Counted from the first letter of the stretch, positions 33,133 to 42,502 are shown. The stretch: DNA of 64,000 nt from Paenibacillus sp. HW567 (GCF_000374185.1 NZ_KB910518.1:6247623-6311622), one strand, 5' to 3'. Notes: generated by a model not told the origin, from the sequence alone. Made by a program: numbers and translations.

Positions 33133-34524
33133 ATGAATCATTGGACATCGGAGCAGGTCGATCAAATTCTGCAGGAGCACCGGAAGAAATTCCACAGCGG
33201 TTATACGCGAAGTGTGGATTTCCGTCTGGACCAGCTTCAAAAGCTGGCGGATGCGATCAAACGAAATGAGCAAAGTCTTTTGGCGGCACTTTATCAGGAT
33301 TTGCGTAAAAATGAATTTGAAGCCTACGCGACTGAGATTGGTTATACGCTGGACAGTATCCGGTACATGAGAAAACACTTGAAACGATGGGCGGAACCCA
33401 AAAAGGTACGAACACCCTTCTATCATGTTTCATCGCGAAGCTACATTTATAAAGAGCCTTATGGCACCGTTCTGATTGTTGGACCGTTTAATTATCCGTT
33501 TCAATTGCTGATTGAGCCGCTTATCGGTGCGATTGCTGCGGGAAATAGTGTTGTGCTGAAGCCTTCGGAGAATACGCCTACTGTTGCTGCTGCGGTCAAG
33601 AAGCTGATTCAGGAGACCTTCGACGAGAACTACATCCGTGTAATTGAAGGCGAGAAGGAAACAACCTCGGCCCTGATTCACGCTCCTTTTGACTATATTT
33701 TTTTTACAGGCAGTGTACCTGTCGGCAAAATTGTCATGGAAGCTGCGGCAAAAAACCTCGTCCCCGTCACGCTTGAGCTTGGAGGCAAAAGCCCTGCCAT
33801 TGTAGACAAGACAGCAAATATTGCTATGGCCGCCAAACGGATTATTTGGGGGAAAATGATGAACACCGGCCAGACGTGCATTGCCCCGGATTATGTGCTT
33901 GCCCACGAGGATATTAAAGAGGAATTGATTGCTTCCATGAAAGAGGTCCTTGCAAGCTTCTACGGGCCGGATGCCAGACACAGCAGCGATTATGGACGAA
34001 TTGTCAATGAACGCCAATTTGACCGGTTAGCCTCTATACTGGATAAGGATCAGGCGAATGTGCTGTATGGCGGCAAGACCCTTAGGGAGGAGCTATATAT
34101 CGAGCCAACCCTTCTTGCTTCGGCTTCCTGGTCGGATGCGGCTATGCTGGATGAAATTTTCGGCCCAATTTTACCGGTTATGGGCTTCAAGCAATTAGAG
34201 GATGCAATTCAGACGGTTAACAGCCGTCCCAAGCCGCTCGCTTTGTATTTATTTACCGAACAATCCCAAGTTGAACATGAAGTCCTTACCCGTGTATCCT
34301 TCGGCGGCGGCTGCGTGAATGACACCATTTCCCATGTAGCCAATCACCATCTGCCGTTCGGGGGTGTGGGCAATGCCGGAATCGGGGCCTATCACGGGAA
34401 ATACAGCTTTGACCTGTTCTCCCATGCCAAAAGCGTGATGACCAAAGGCACAAGGCTGGATGTGAAGCTCCTGTTCCCGCCTTACGGCGACAAGGTAAAG
34501 TGGATTAGAAAAGTTCTGCGCTAA
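33133..34524 (+). CDS. Aldehyde dehydrogenase, class 3 / YwdH type
   Basis: 463 residues from the ATG at 33133. Motifs: VLIVGPFNYPFQLLIEPLIGAIAAGNSVVLKPSE (cofactor site), FFTGSVPVGKIVM, VTLELGGKSPAIV (general base Glu), and NTGQTCIAPDYVL with catalytic Cys. C-terminal GVGNAGIGAYHGKYSFDLFSHAKSV is the class 3 signature, and the hydrophobic tail could hold it at the membrane. Oxidises medium- or long-chain fatty aldehydes. Coupled to an ArsR repressor, so likely aldehyde- or stress-inducible. Confidence 0.9.
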   Translation: MNHWTSEQVDQILQEHRKKFHSGYTRSVDFRLDQLQKLADAIKRNEQSLLAALYQDLRKNEFEAYATEIGYTLDSIRYMRKHLKRWAEPKKVRTPFYHVSSRSYIYKEPYGTVLIVGPFNYPFQLLIEPLIGAIAAGNSVVLKPSENTPTVAAAVKKLIQETFDENYIRVIEGEKETTSALIHAPFDYIFFTGSVPVGKIVMEAAAKNLVPVTLELGGKSPAIVDKTANIAMAAKRIIWGKMMNTGQTCIAPDYVLAHEDIKEELIASMKEVLASFYGPDARHSSDYGRIVNERQFDRLASILDKDQANVLYGGKTLREELYIEPTLLASASWSDAAMLDEIFGPILPVMGFKQLEDAIQTVNSRPKPLALYLFTEQSQVEHEVLTRVSFGGGCVNDTISHVANHHLPFGGVGNAGIGAYHGKYSFDLFSHAKSVMTKGTRLDVKLLFPPYGDKVKWIRKVLR

Positions 34525-34541
34525 TGGTGGACAGCTTACTT

Positions 34542-34572
34542 AAGGGCAGCTTGTGAAGCTGCTCTTTTGTTT
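34542..34572 (+). terminator. Terminator after the aldehyde dehydrogenase
   Basis: AAGGGCAGCTT-GTG-AAGCTGCTCTT with one mismatch, followed by TTGTTTT. Confidence 0.8.
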
Positions 34573-34742
34573 TAATAAAAAAATTAGATAAATCTTAAAA
34601 TTTATATCCAATAGTGATACACTAGGATCAGGATTGATCCAAAACAGGTGTGTGACTAGGTCGCGCGCTGGCTTGCTGTGGCGCCTAAGCAGGAGCGCCT
34701 GCATCCTTCCTGCAAATCCGTAGGGTAGAAGGACGGTAAATA

Positions 34743-36248
34743 ATGAGCAACCAACAAACAAAAACAGACGTTATTTTAATTGGTGCTGGAATCATGAGTG
34801 CAACGCTCGGTTCTCTGCTGAAGGAATTAGTGCCTGAATGGGAAATAACCGTGTTTGAACGGCGCGCGGGCGCAGGGGAGGAAAGCTCCAACGAATGGAA
34901 CAATGCGGGAACGGGGCATTCTTCATTATGCGAGCTTAACTACACCACTGAGGGGCCGGATGGATCTATCGACATTAGCAAGGCTATAAAAGTGAATGAG
35001 GAGTATCAGTTCTCCAAGCAATTCTGGTCTTATCTGGTGAACAGCAAACGAATACAAGATCCGCAGGAATTTATTGTACCTGTACCGCATATGAGCTTTG
35101 TGCAGGGGCAAAAAGACGTAATGTTTTTACAAAAAAGATTTGAAGCGCTTTCAAAAAATCCGCTGTTTCAAGGCATGGAATTCTCCGATGATCCCGGGCA
35201 ACTGAAAAAGTGGATTCCGCTGATGATGAAGAACCGGACACTCACCCAGCCGATAGCGGCAACAAAAATCGAATCGGGAACGGATGTTAATTTTGGCGCG
35301 TTAACACGCATATTGTTCGACCACTTAAAGAGCAACAATGCCCATATCCGGTTCAAGCATCAGGTTGAGGACCTTAAACGCACTAAGGACGGCTCGTGGG
35401 AGCTGCAGGTGCGAAATGTCGATAGCGGATCTGTTGAACGCCATACGGCCAGATTCGTCTTCATCGGAGGCGGGGGAGGAAGCCTGCATTTGCTGCAGAA
35501 ATCCGGTATTCCGGAGGGTAGAGGGATTGGCGGGTTTCCGGTAAGCGGACTGTTCATGGTGTGTCAGAAGCCGGATATCGTGGCCCAGCATCATGCCAAA
35601 GTATACGGTAAAGCTGCGGTTGGCGCGCCTCCCATGTCTGTTCCGCATCTGGACACCAGAGTTATCGACAAGAAAGAATCGCTGTTCTTTGGACCGTTTG
35701 CCGGCTTCTCGCCTAAGTTTCTGAAGTTCGGCTCCATGTTTGATTTGATAACCTCCGTTAAGCCGGATAATCTCGTCACGATGCTCGCGGCAGGCGCAAA
35801 GAATTTTCAACTGACCAAATATTTGATCGGGCAAGTCATGTTGTCGAAGGAGCAACGCATGGAAGCTTTGCGGGATTTTGTCCCGGATGCCAAAAGTGAG
35901 GACTGGGAGCTGGTGGTGGCGGGCCAGCGTGTGCAGATTATTAAAGATACGGCTGCCGGCAAAGGTACCCTTCAGTTCGGCACGGAGGTGATCAGCAGCG
36001 CCGATGGCTCGATAGCCGCATTACTTGGCGCTTCTCCAGGGGCTTCGACCGCCGTTTCCGTCATGCTGGAGGTGATCAGCAAATGCTTCCCGCAGCATCT
36101 CAAAGCCTGGGAACCGAAAATCAAACAAATGATTCCTTCCTACGGCTTGTCCCTATCGGCAAACAGTGAGCTTCTGAACGAAATCCACACTTCAGCAGCG
36201 CAGTCGCTCGGCTTGACTACCGTAGCTGCGGAGAACTTTCCTATTTAG
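34743..36248 (+). CDS. mqo: Malate:quinone oxidoreductase
   Basis: 501 residues, AAGGACGG before the ATG. FAD-binding start TDVILIGAGIMSATLGSLLKEL, then EWEITVFERRAGAGEESSNEWNNAGTGHSSLCELNYT, diagnostic for Mqo. Later motifs VFIGGGGGSLHLLQKSGI and GFPVSGLF also fit. Peripheral membrane flavoprotein that oxidises malate to oxaloacetate and passes electrons to quinone. The 140-bp leader contains two small hairpins (GGATCA/TGATCC and GCAGG/CCTGC) but no riboswitch that I recognise. Monocistronic. Confidence 0.95.
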   Translation: MSNQQTKTDVILIGAGIMSATLGSLLKELVPEWEITVFERRAGAGEESSNEWNNAGTGHSSLCELNYTTEGPDGSIDISKAIKVNEEYQFSKQFWSYLVNSKRIQDPQEFIVPVPHMSFVQGQKDVMFLQKRFEALSKNPLFQGMEFSDDPGQLKKWIPLMMKNRTLTQPIAATKIESGTDVNFGALTRILFDHLKSNNAHIRFKHQVEDLKRTKDGSWELQVRNVDSGSVERHTARFVFIGGGGGSLHLLQKSGIPEGRGIGGFPVSGLFMVCQKPDIVAQHHAKVYGKAAVGAPPMSVPHLDTRVIDKKESLFFGPFAGFSPKFLKFGSMFDLITSVKPDNLVTMLAAGAKNFQLTKYLIGQVMLSKEQRMEALRDFVPDAKSEDWELVVAGQRVQIIKDTAAGKGTLQFGTEVISSADGSIAALLGASPGASTAVSVMLEVISKCFPQHLKAWEPKIKQMIPSYGLSLSANSELLNEIHTSAAQSLGLTTVAAENFPI

Positions 36249-36295
36249 GAAGGTTCTTTTTTTGGGGAAATGTATTTTCATTAGAAGATGTGAAA

Positions 36296-36706
36296 TTAAT
36301 AAGATATAGTAGTACTCACGGAAATATTATTCGTAGAAGTCGATGTTGAAGCAGTAGTGAAGTTAATAACCTCAACTACAACCGTTACACCAATAACGAG
36401 AGCGGTATTGATGACTAGATTGGATGCTGTAAGAGTGCTCAGACCTCCCCGTTGTAAAGTACCATTAACAAATAAATTGTAATATCCACTGCTTGTAGGC
36501 ACAACGAGGCCACCAACCGGAACGGCTGTACCGCCATCATTATTAAAACTTGGAGCAGGTATAGTTGTGGTACCTCCTCCAATATTGCCAATTACAACGG
36601 TTGCAGTATATCTGTTTACGGATGGAGTTACTGTTACCGTGGTAGTGGTATTAACACCCCCCGTAACTGCATTAATTGCTTTAAGAAACAATTTGATTAT
36701 GGCCAT
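36296..36706 (-). CDS. DUF4183-domain protein (spore/exosporium type)
   Basis: 136 residues, Thr/Val/Asn-rich and lacking a signal peptide, AGGTG before the ATG. Pattern: MAIIKLFLKAINAVT, TTTTVTVTPSVNRYTATV, TTTIPAPSFNNDGGTAVP, YYNLFVNGTLQRGGLSTLTASNLVIN, VVVEVINFTTAS. This matches DUF4183, which in Bacillus and relatives occurs in short Thr-rich spore-surface-type proteins. Adhesive or structural role is inferred. Confidence 0.75.
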   Translation of the reverse strand: MAIIKLFLKAINAVTGGVNTTTTVTVTPSVNRYTATVVIGNIGGGTTTIPAPSFNNDGGTAVPVGGLVVPTSSGYYNLFVNGTLQRGGLSTLTASNLVINTALVIGVTVVVEVINFTTASTSTSTNNISVSTTISY

Positions 36707-36818
36707 TATCTATCACCTGCTTCATGATCTTGTTAATATATTCTATTAAATGGACAATAACTTCGTTTGTATGAATAACTAACTGCTATAAAACAAATAT
36801 GCTTGAAAGGACAGCCAA

Positions 36819-37403
36819 ATGAAAAGCATACTACTGAAGTATTTAGCCAGGTACACAACACTTAGCGGCGATGAGCAGCAGGCAGTCGTTGAACAAATAC
36901 TGGTTCAGGAATATAAAAAAGGAACAGTGCTCCTTAGACAAGGAGATGTCCCTACTCAATGTTATTTCGTATTAAAGGGATGCGTCAGGCAGTATTCCAT
37001 AGATGAAACGGGAAAAGAAGTCACATCGAGCTTCTATACAGAAGAGCAAGCCGTTTCGATTTTCAATTATCATAAACAAAACAGGTCGTCTGCGTACACA
37101 TTAACTTGTCTGGAAGACTGTGTGCTGGTCGTTGGTGATCTCGATACCGAAAAGGACATGTTCCACAAATACTCACAACTGGAAACTATGACACGCAAGA
37201 TGGTAGAAGCCAATCTGGGCGAGGTGCAGGAGGAATGGGCTTCATTTATTGCTGCTTCCCCTGAAGAACGCTACAAAGTATTGCTGCGCAAAAGGCCTGA
37301 TCTGGTCAATCGTGTGCCCCAGCATCAATTGGCGAGTTATCTTGGTATGACCCCGGAGTCGTTGAGCAGAATTAAAAAGCGGATCAGTACGAGCGATGTT
37401 TAG
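36819..37403 (+). CDS. Crp/Fnr-family regulator
   Basis: 194 residues, GAAAGGA before the ATG. N-terminal cyclic-nucleotide-binding-like fold (YKKGTVLLRQGDVPTQCYFVLKGCVRQYSIDETGKEV) lacking the Arg-Ser pair needed for cAMP. C-terminal HTH PQHQLASYLGMTPESLSRIKKRIS. Related proteins sit next to DUF4386 membrane genes, and here the convergent neighbour is such a gene, though broken. Its last bases overlap the 3' relic of that gene. Confidence 0.85.
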   Translation: MKSILLKYLARYTTLSGDEQQAVVEQILVQEYKKGTVLLRQGDVPTQCYFVLKGCVRQYSIDETGKEVTSSFYTEEQAVSIFNYHKQNRSSAYTLTCLEDCVLVVGDLDTEKDMFHKYSQLETMTRKMVEANLGEVQEEWASFIAASPEERYKVLLRKRPDLVNRVPQHQLASYLGMTPESLSRIKKRISTSDV

Positions 37404-37964
37404 TGCCGCCTCTGAACAGCAGCCAGATTCCAAAGCCCAGCTCCCCTGCAATCATTGGCACAATGAACACAACATTAAGTATCGAAATGAGCCGAAAACA
37501 ATCAACCCGACAGACCAGATGGATTCGAATGCGTTCAGGAATAACATCATAAGCGCCTGGATTTGTTCAACTGTAAAGGAGGATAAGTACACAGAACGTG
37601 TTGAGAGCAGCAGCACAAAGATCAAGTCCATTATGGCAATCCCCAAGATAGCAGTATAAATAAGACGAAGCCAGGCGCCAAGTAGTGAGAGGCTTTTATT
37701 TAGCGGCTGAAGGAATACATAGAACGCCCAGGTTACGAGAACATCGGTAAGCATGATGATAACCCAGCCCAGGACTTCACCTTTGAAAAGATTAATCGAC
37801 GACATAATGTTGTTATACGTGGCGCCGGCATCACCCTGTACAACCAGGCTCCCATGAACAAAGCCATAGGAAAAAAATGAGGCAAGCGTCATGATGAGAA
37901 GTGAAATGCCGGCGGTTAAAGCTGATCTTCGCTGATATGATAGTTCTTGGACTGCTGTAGGCAT
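37384..37964 (-). pseudogene. DUF4386 membrane protein with internal deletion
   Basis: From 37964 the frame reads a normal DUF4386 N-terminus (RRSALTAGISLLIMTLASFFSYGFVHGSLVVQGDAGATYNNIMSS.., FNAFESIWSVGLIVFG) and then changes to SFRYLMLCSLCQ and stops at 37452. In another frame the family's C-terminus, VVFIVPMIAGELGFGIWLLFRGG, runs to a TGA at 37384. About 35-40 residues that normally lie between these parts are missing. An internal deletion with frameshift is the simplest explanation. Confidence 0.65.
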
Positions 37965-38048
37965 AAAAGGTAACCTCCTGTATAACGTTATTGATGCTCA
38001 TTATATAAGGAGGCCCATGACGGAGCATTGATTTAAGTTAAGACAGCC

Positions 38049-38648
38049 TTAATTCTTATTCTGGACAAGCTTGCCTTTGACCTCACCAATTGTGATGTCT
38101 CCATGACCTGTCTGTGTAATGGTTGCATCTTGCGCCACGTGATTGATATCCAGACTGCCATCCCCTACATGGATCTCGGCTGATCCGCCTACCTGATCGA
38201 CGGTGATATGTCCATTGATATTGTTAATAACGACATCGGAACCGATGTTGCTAACGTCGATATTGCCGTCCCGGTGGGTAGAAATGTGCAGGCTGATCTG
38301 CTTGGGAACTTTAACCTCCAGATCAACGGTCCCTGCGCCCAGGGCAAGGAATTGCGCCTGAAACTGTGCCTCTAGATAAGCATTATCCTTCTGTGCTTCC
38401 AGCTTTAGCTCCAATTTATCCATATCTATCCCACGGGCTTTGGCTGAAGCAACCACTTCGATTTTATCCGAATCGGAGCTGCCAGTAACCTTTATTTCTC
38501 CATTCCGATGTTCAATCACAAGATTCTTCAGATCGGCTGCGGGCAATTCAAGCTTTTTAGTCGCTGATTCTTCCTTATCCCCGCAGGCTGTAATCAAGAA
38601 CAATAATACTATTAGTGTAGCCGACTGCATGATCTTCACTAATTTCAT
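38049..38648 (-). CDS. Lipoprotein with DUF4097-like beta-helical domain
   Basis: 199 residues. Lipobox LITAC at residues 18-22, with acylation at Cys22. The rest is made of repeated short strands (NLVIEHRNGEIKVTGSS.., HISTHRDGNIDVSNIGSDVVINNINGHITVDQVGGSAEIHVGDGSLDI), the DUF4097/adhesin-like fold often found with LiaRS-type envelope-stress systems. Third gene of a minus-strand operon with an ABC ATPase and permease, all facing the histidine kinase gene. Probably an envelope-stress output. Confidence 0.75.
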   Translation of the reverse strand: MKLVKIMQSATLIVLLFLITACGDKEESATKKLELPAADLKNLVIEHRNGEIKVTGSSDSDKIEVVASAKARGIDMDKLELKLEAQKDNAYLEAQFQAQFLALGAGTVDLEVKVPKQISLHISTHRDGNIDVSNIGSDVVINNINGHITVDQVGGSAEIHVGDGSLDINHVAQDATITQTGHGDITIGEVKGKLVQNKN

Positions 38649-38684
38649 GTTATACTCCTCGCTAACTCCAGATTTTTTACGGGA

Positions 38685-39436
38685 TCAGACCACATCACGT
38701 TTGACAAACACGGGATACGATATCAGATGCATGATCATGAGATGGAGACCAATGAATACGAGGGAAAAGCCTATGGTCACGCCTTCAACAGAAGGATTTC
38801 CGTATAGGAACTGTGTAAGATCCGTATGTGAGAAGACGAAGTATTTGGTCCAGGCCCAGCCATCCATGGCGATTGCAATCACGAACCCCGCCAACGATAT
38901 GAGCAGGGAAATCACGATGGAGAAGGTTGTGCTCCGAAAGGCGGCGGATATCATAAAAGCCAGCGTAATCGAGATGAGCAGGAACGGAATATTGAGCGCA
39001 TATTGAGCTGCCAGAGCCTGCGCTATCGAGGCGTCTCCTATGGCCTGGTCTTTTACAAATAAGTAGCTGTCCCCTAATCCGCCGAACCCGAAAATAAGGC
39101 CCCCCAGCAAAAGCGATGCCAGTATAGCTGCTGCAGACAGCAAAAGACCAAATAGGATGGCGGGGTGTTCTTGTCTAAATAGTATTGGTTCAGCAGCATG
39201 TGCTTCTCTGCCTGTCTGATTTCAATGTTCAGCGCATCCGGCTTGGCGGCCTCCATTTGAGATTGTACATTCTCTTGTTCCAGCGTCGCTCTCCAATTAC
39301 CGTTTGCAGTATCACTTCCGGCTGTTCTACTATTTATGATCTGGAGCAGTACATACAGCAGCAGAACAGCGGCCATCACCCATGTGCGTGTCCGTTTATA
39401 GATTTTCATGTTTTCATTGCGAATGAATGGAATCAA
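38685..39436 (-). pseudogene. ABC-2 type permease with internal deletion and frameshift
   Basis: Starts with TTG at 39436, overlapping the ATPase stop by four bases (TTGA). The first frame encodes a normal N-terminus (IPFIRNENMKIYKRTRTWVMAAVLLLYVLLQII.., LNQYYLDKNTPP). At about 39175 the frame changes and continues AILFGLLLSAAAILASLLLGGLIFGFGGLGDSYLF.. to 38685. The helices that normally follow the 'YLD.N.PP' region are missing, so sequence was lost as well as the frame. The transporter is probably inactive. Confidence 0.65.
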
Positions 39437-40344
39437 TGGTATTCTCCTCCTGTTATCTCTATGAACTTATCTTCCAGTGACTGTCTGAACGTATGGACTC
39501 CAAATATGTTAATTCCGGCAGCCATTAGCATTCGGGTAATTTCTGGAATTTGATCCTTATCGACGTGAATTTGTATATGACGGTGATCGGTCGTGATTTC
39601 ATTGCCTGACATTATTGTCTGCAGAACTTGTACAGCCAGATCCGGCCGGTCAACTTCGAAAGAGACCTTGCTTCGTTGGTCATCCGCCATATCTGAAATC
39701 TTATGGATGCCTACCAGCTTTCCTTTTTGTATAATTGCGACGCGGTCGCACATCTGCTCCATTTCGGACATGAGGTGGCTGGAGATTAGAATGCCTACGC
39801 CCTCTTGCCCAGCCAAATGCTTCAAATGGCCTCTCAGCTCGCGGATACCCGCCGGATCAAGCCCGTTGGTTGGTTCATCGAGTACCAGCAGGGAGGGCTT
39901 GTGGACGAGAACAACTGCAAGTCCTAAGCGCTGCCGCATACCCAGGGAGTAGGTGGCTACTTTATCATTGATGTTATGCTCCAAGCTAACTAGGGCAACG
40001 ACTTCCCGGATTCTTGCCTCTGTCACACCCGGCGTCATTCGGGAGAAGTGAATCAGATTGTCATAGCCGGATAAATATTTGTAGAGGTCAGGGTTCTCCA
40101 CGATGACGCCGACCTGCTTCATGGCTTGTTCGAAGTGCGCCTGAGTGTCTGTACCGTTAATCAGTACTTGGCCCCCTGATTTGGACATCAGGCCGACGAT
40201 CATCCGAATCGTTGTGGTTTTTCCTGCTCCGTTCGGACCGAGGAGGCCCAGTATTTCTCCTTTTTCCATATTCAGCGTTACCTGATCAACAATGACCTTG
40301 CTTCCTATTTTTTTGGTAAGGTCACGTATTTGCAGCAGCGACAA
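39433..40344 (-). CDS. ABC transporter ATPase (BcrA/CcmA type)
   Basis: 303 residues from TTG at 40344, eight bases after AAAGGAG; the upstream GTG at 40353 overlaps the ribosome binding site. Walker A GLLGPNGAGKTTTIRMI, Q-loop VGVIVENPDLYKYLSGYDNL, signature YSLGMRQRLGLA, Walker B LLVLDEPTNGLDPAG, H-loop ISSHLMSEME. The C-terminal 80 residues form the extra domain of bacitracin-type exporters. Partner permease gene is broken, so the ATPase is probably orphaned. Divergent from the two-component gene. Confidence 0.9.
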   Translation of the reverse strand: MSLLQIRDLTKKIGSKVIVDQVTLNMEKGEILGLLGPNGAGKTTTIRMIVGLMSKSGGQVLINGTDTQAHFEQAMKQVGVIVENPDLYKYLSGYDNLIHFSRMTPGVTEARIREVVALVSLEHNINDKVATYSLGMRQRLGLAVVLVHKPSLLVLDEPTNGLDPAGIRELRGHLKHLAGQEGVGILISSHLMSEMEQMCDRVAIIQKGKLVGIHKISDMADDQRSKVSFEVDRPDLAVQVLQTIMSGNEITTDHRHIQIHVDKDQIPEITRMLMAAGINIFGVHTFRQSLEDKFIEITGGEYH

Positions 40345-40434
40345 TGCAACCACTCCTTTATCGGTAGTTGGAATGAGATGGGTTCTCCTTACTGCGGCGG
40401 ATTCATCTCAGCCCTCTTCACACTATCAGAGCGG

Positions 40435-40480
40435 TTGTCATAAAGCCGAGTGACAAACAGTCATAAGCTTGATATGACAA
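40435..40480. promoter_or_regulatory. Clustered TGAC/GTCA motifs between ABC operon and kinase
   Basis: TTGTCATA (40435) and TATGACAA (40473) are an inverted pair enclosing TGAC-AAACA-GTCA (40451-40463). Four TGAC-type half-sites in 46 bp suggest the binding region of the adjacent response regulator. Confidence 0.5.
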
Positions 40481-40545
40481 GGAAATCAGGGCTTGGTCAG
40501 GCTGTTTGTGTTTACTTCAATAAGGTTGAATGGAGTTGTAAGACT

Positions 40546-42303
40546 ATGCGCGTTTTCACCCGCAACCCGTGGTCATGGCAGGACTGGACCCTGCTTGGAA
40601 TTCGTATTCTATGGGTCGTTGCCGTTATCATTCTGATGTATCAGGCTCAGCCGGTCTTTCCTTTCTGGCCGGTGTTTGTTCCTCTGTTGTTATGTAATCT
40701 GGTGCCCTTCTTATTCGTGAAAAGCCGTTATTATCGGTATTTGTCGGCGGAGTGTGTATTTGCTGGCGGGGTATCCTTATTTCTTGCTTTTGATCTTGGT
40801 TTGGTCAGACTGTTTCTGCCTGCTCTTTTTACGATTGCCTTCTATAGCCGCGGCCGGGCTCATTGGTGTTCGTTGCCTATAGCAGTAGCGTTGTTCGTGT
40901 GGAGTGCAGGGAATTCCGTTACTCAAAGCTTAAGCGATGCACTTATCTTGTACGCCATAAGCTTCGCGCTGCAGAAAGGTGCCTTGGCGATTGATGCCAT
41001 CAAGCAGAAACTCGCGATGATTAAGGAGCAGTATACAATTCTGGAGCAGTATTCTTCACAGATTGAAAGAATGACGCTGCTAGAGGAACGTTACCGTATG
41101 GCCCGTGAGCTGCATGATACTATCGGCCATACTTTTACTTCCATGATTCTGGGGATGGAGACACTGAAATCTCATATTCAAACGGATGAGGGGGAAGCCA
41201 AGCTGCAGGGAATGCTCAAGCTGGCAAGGACGGGTCTGGATGATATCCGCCGCCAGGTGCATCAGATGGACCCTGCCGGGGAGGCGCTGCCGCTTGATCG
41301 GGCGCTGCTTCAGCTTAGCGATGAATTCAAGGAGAACACCGGGGTTCGGATTATATTTCGTACGATGGGCGAGCCATACCCTGTCATGAAGCAGGCTAAG
41401 CTTACCCTGTATCGGTGTCTGCAAGAGGCGTTAACCAATGCGAGCCGTCATGGGCAGGCTAGCAGCATTCAAGTTCTTTTGCAATATGATCATACCCAGG
41501 TGATGCTGCAGGTACAGGATAACGGCACGGGCAAGGATAACCTGCAATATGGCTTCGGTTTGACAGGCATGAAGGAGCGTCTGGACCAATTGCAGGGCAA
41601 GCTCTATATTCATTCACAGATGGATGCCGGCACGATGGTAACCTGCACCATCCCGAATTCCTCCCATGAAGGTGGAGAGAAGATCAATATTTTGCTGGCA
41701 GATGATCAGCCTTTGGTCCGTGAGAGCCTTCGATTGCTGTTAGGGGAAGAAAAGGATTTTGAAGTAAGCGTGGTTAGAGATGGCGAGCAAGCCGTCGAAG
41801 CATGCCGGAAGGAACGTCCCGACATTATATTGATGGACATCAACATGCCGGAGCTGGATGGTATCGCAGCTACAAAGATCATTAAAGAGGAGTGGCCGCA
41901 CATTCGGATCATCATGATCACGACGATAGAGGATGTCTCCTTGGCGGCTGAGGCACTACGTATTGGAGCAGAGGGCTATTTGCTGAAGTCGATACATCCT
42001 AAGGAATTGGCAGCAACCATCCGGCTGATCTATAGCGGGGGAACGATGATCTCGCAGGATGTAGCGCATCAGTTGTTCCAACACCGGATAGAGGATAAGT
42101 TACAGAACCAATATGAACTGACCGAGCGGGAAATTGATGTGCTGCGGTGTCTGTCGGAAGGGCTTCGCAATAAGGAGATTGCACAGAAGCTGCATCTGTC
42201 GGAAGGAACGATACGAAATTATATTTCCTCTACTTACCTGAAACTACAGGTCAATAACCGTGAAGAAGCTGTAGAGAAGGCGAGGGTGGAGTGTCTGACT
42301 TGA
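40546..42303 (+). CDS. Fused sensor histidine kinase and NarL-type response regulator
   Basis: 585 residues from the ATG at 40546. Five or six membrane helices in residues 15-155, a coiled coil (QKLAMIKEQYTILEQYSSQIERMTLLEERYRM), the HisKA_3 box ARELHDTIGHTFTSMILG with the phosphorylated His, and HATPase motifs LQEALTNASRHG and QVQDNGTGKDN..GFGLTGM. After only eight residues (PNSSHEGGE) a complete receiver starts (INILLADDQPLVRESLRLLL, Asp in IILMDINMPELDG), then a LuxR-type HTH (LTEREIDVLRCLSEGLRNKEIAQKLHLSEGTIRNYIS). In relatives these are two genes with overlapping ends; here they are one frame. Probably regulates the divergent ABC operon. A membrane-held DNA-binding regulator would be unusual. 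Confidence 0.85.
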   Translation: MRVFTRNPWSWQDWTLLGIRILWVVAVIILMYQAQPVFPFWPVFVPLLLCNLVPFLFVKSRYYRYLSAECVFAGGVSLFLAFDLGLVRLFLPALFTIAFYSRGRAHWCSLPIAVALFVWSAGNSVTQSLSDALILYAISFALQKGALAIDAIKQKLAMIKEQYTILEQYSSQIERMTLLEERYRMARELHDTIGHTFTSMILGMETLKSHIQTDEGEAKLQGMLKLARTGLDDIRRQVHQMDPAGEALPLDRALLQLSDEFKENTGVRIIFRTMGEPYPVMKQAKLTLYRCLQEALTNASRHGQASSIQVLLQYDHTQVMLQVQDNGTGKDNLQYGFGLTGMKERLDQLQGKLYIHSQMDAGTMVTCTIPNSSHEGGEKINILLADDQPLVRESLRLLLGEEKDFEVSVVRDGEQAVEACRKERPDIILMDINMPELDGIAATKIIKEEWPHIRIIMITTIEDVSLAAEALRIGAEGYLLKSIHPKELAATIRLIYSGGTMISQDVAHQLFQHRIEDKLQNQYELTEREIDVLRCLSEGLRNKEIAQKLHLSEGTIRNYISSTYLKLQVNNREEAVEKARVECLT

Positions 42304-42385
42304 GAATTACTATACTTCCGGTAGTTGCACTCTACTCTCACACAGTATAGAATGATTGATGAAAATTACTGGAGGGGGCGGGAAT

Positions 42386-42457
42386 ATGAGGGGGAAACGG
42401 AAGATTTACATTCAATCAATTGTTACAATTTCATATTCCCGTTCCAATAAACACTAA
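42386..42457 (+). CDS. Possible 23-residue peptide
   Basis: GGAGGGGG lies seven bases before an ATG. The peptide is basic (MRGKRKIYIQSIVTISYS..) and ends inside the terminator stem. Translation signals are good but conservation cannot be judged. Confidence 0.3.
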   Translation: MRGKRKIYIQSIVTISYSRSNKH

Positions 42458-42485
42458 AGCATTTATTGCTTTAGTGTTTTTTATT
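42449..42485 (+). terminator. Terminator after the two-component gene
   Basis: AAACACTAAAGCA-N5-TGCTTTAGTGTTT, a perfect 13-bp stem, with a T-run. Confidence 0.85.
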
Positions 42486-42502
42486 TCACGGAGGTGTATA
42501 AG

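Noticed and set aside
34600..34742. Structured leader before mqo considered as a riboswitch
   Set aside because: Two small hairpins only; no match to a riboswitch consensus I know and no terminator/antiterminator pair.
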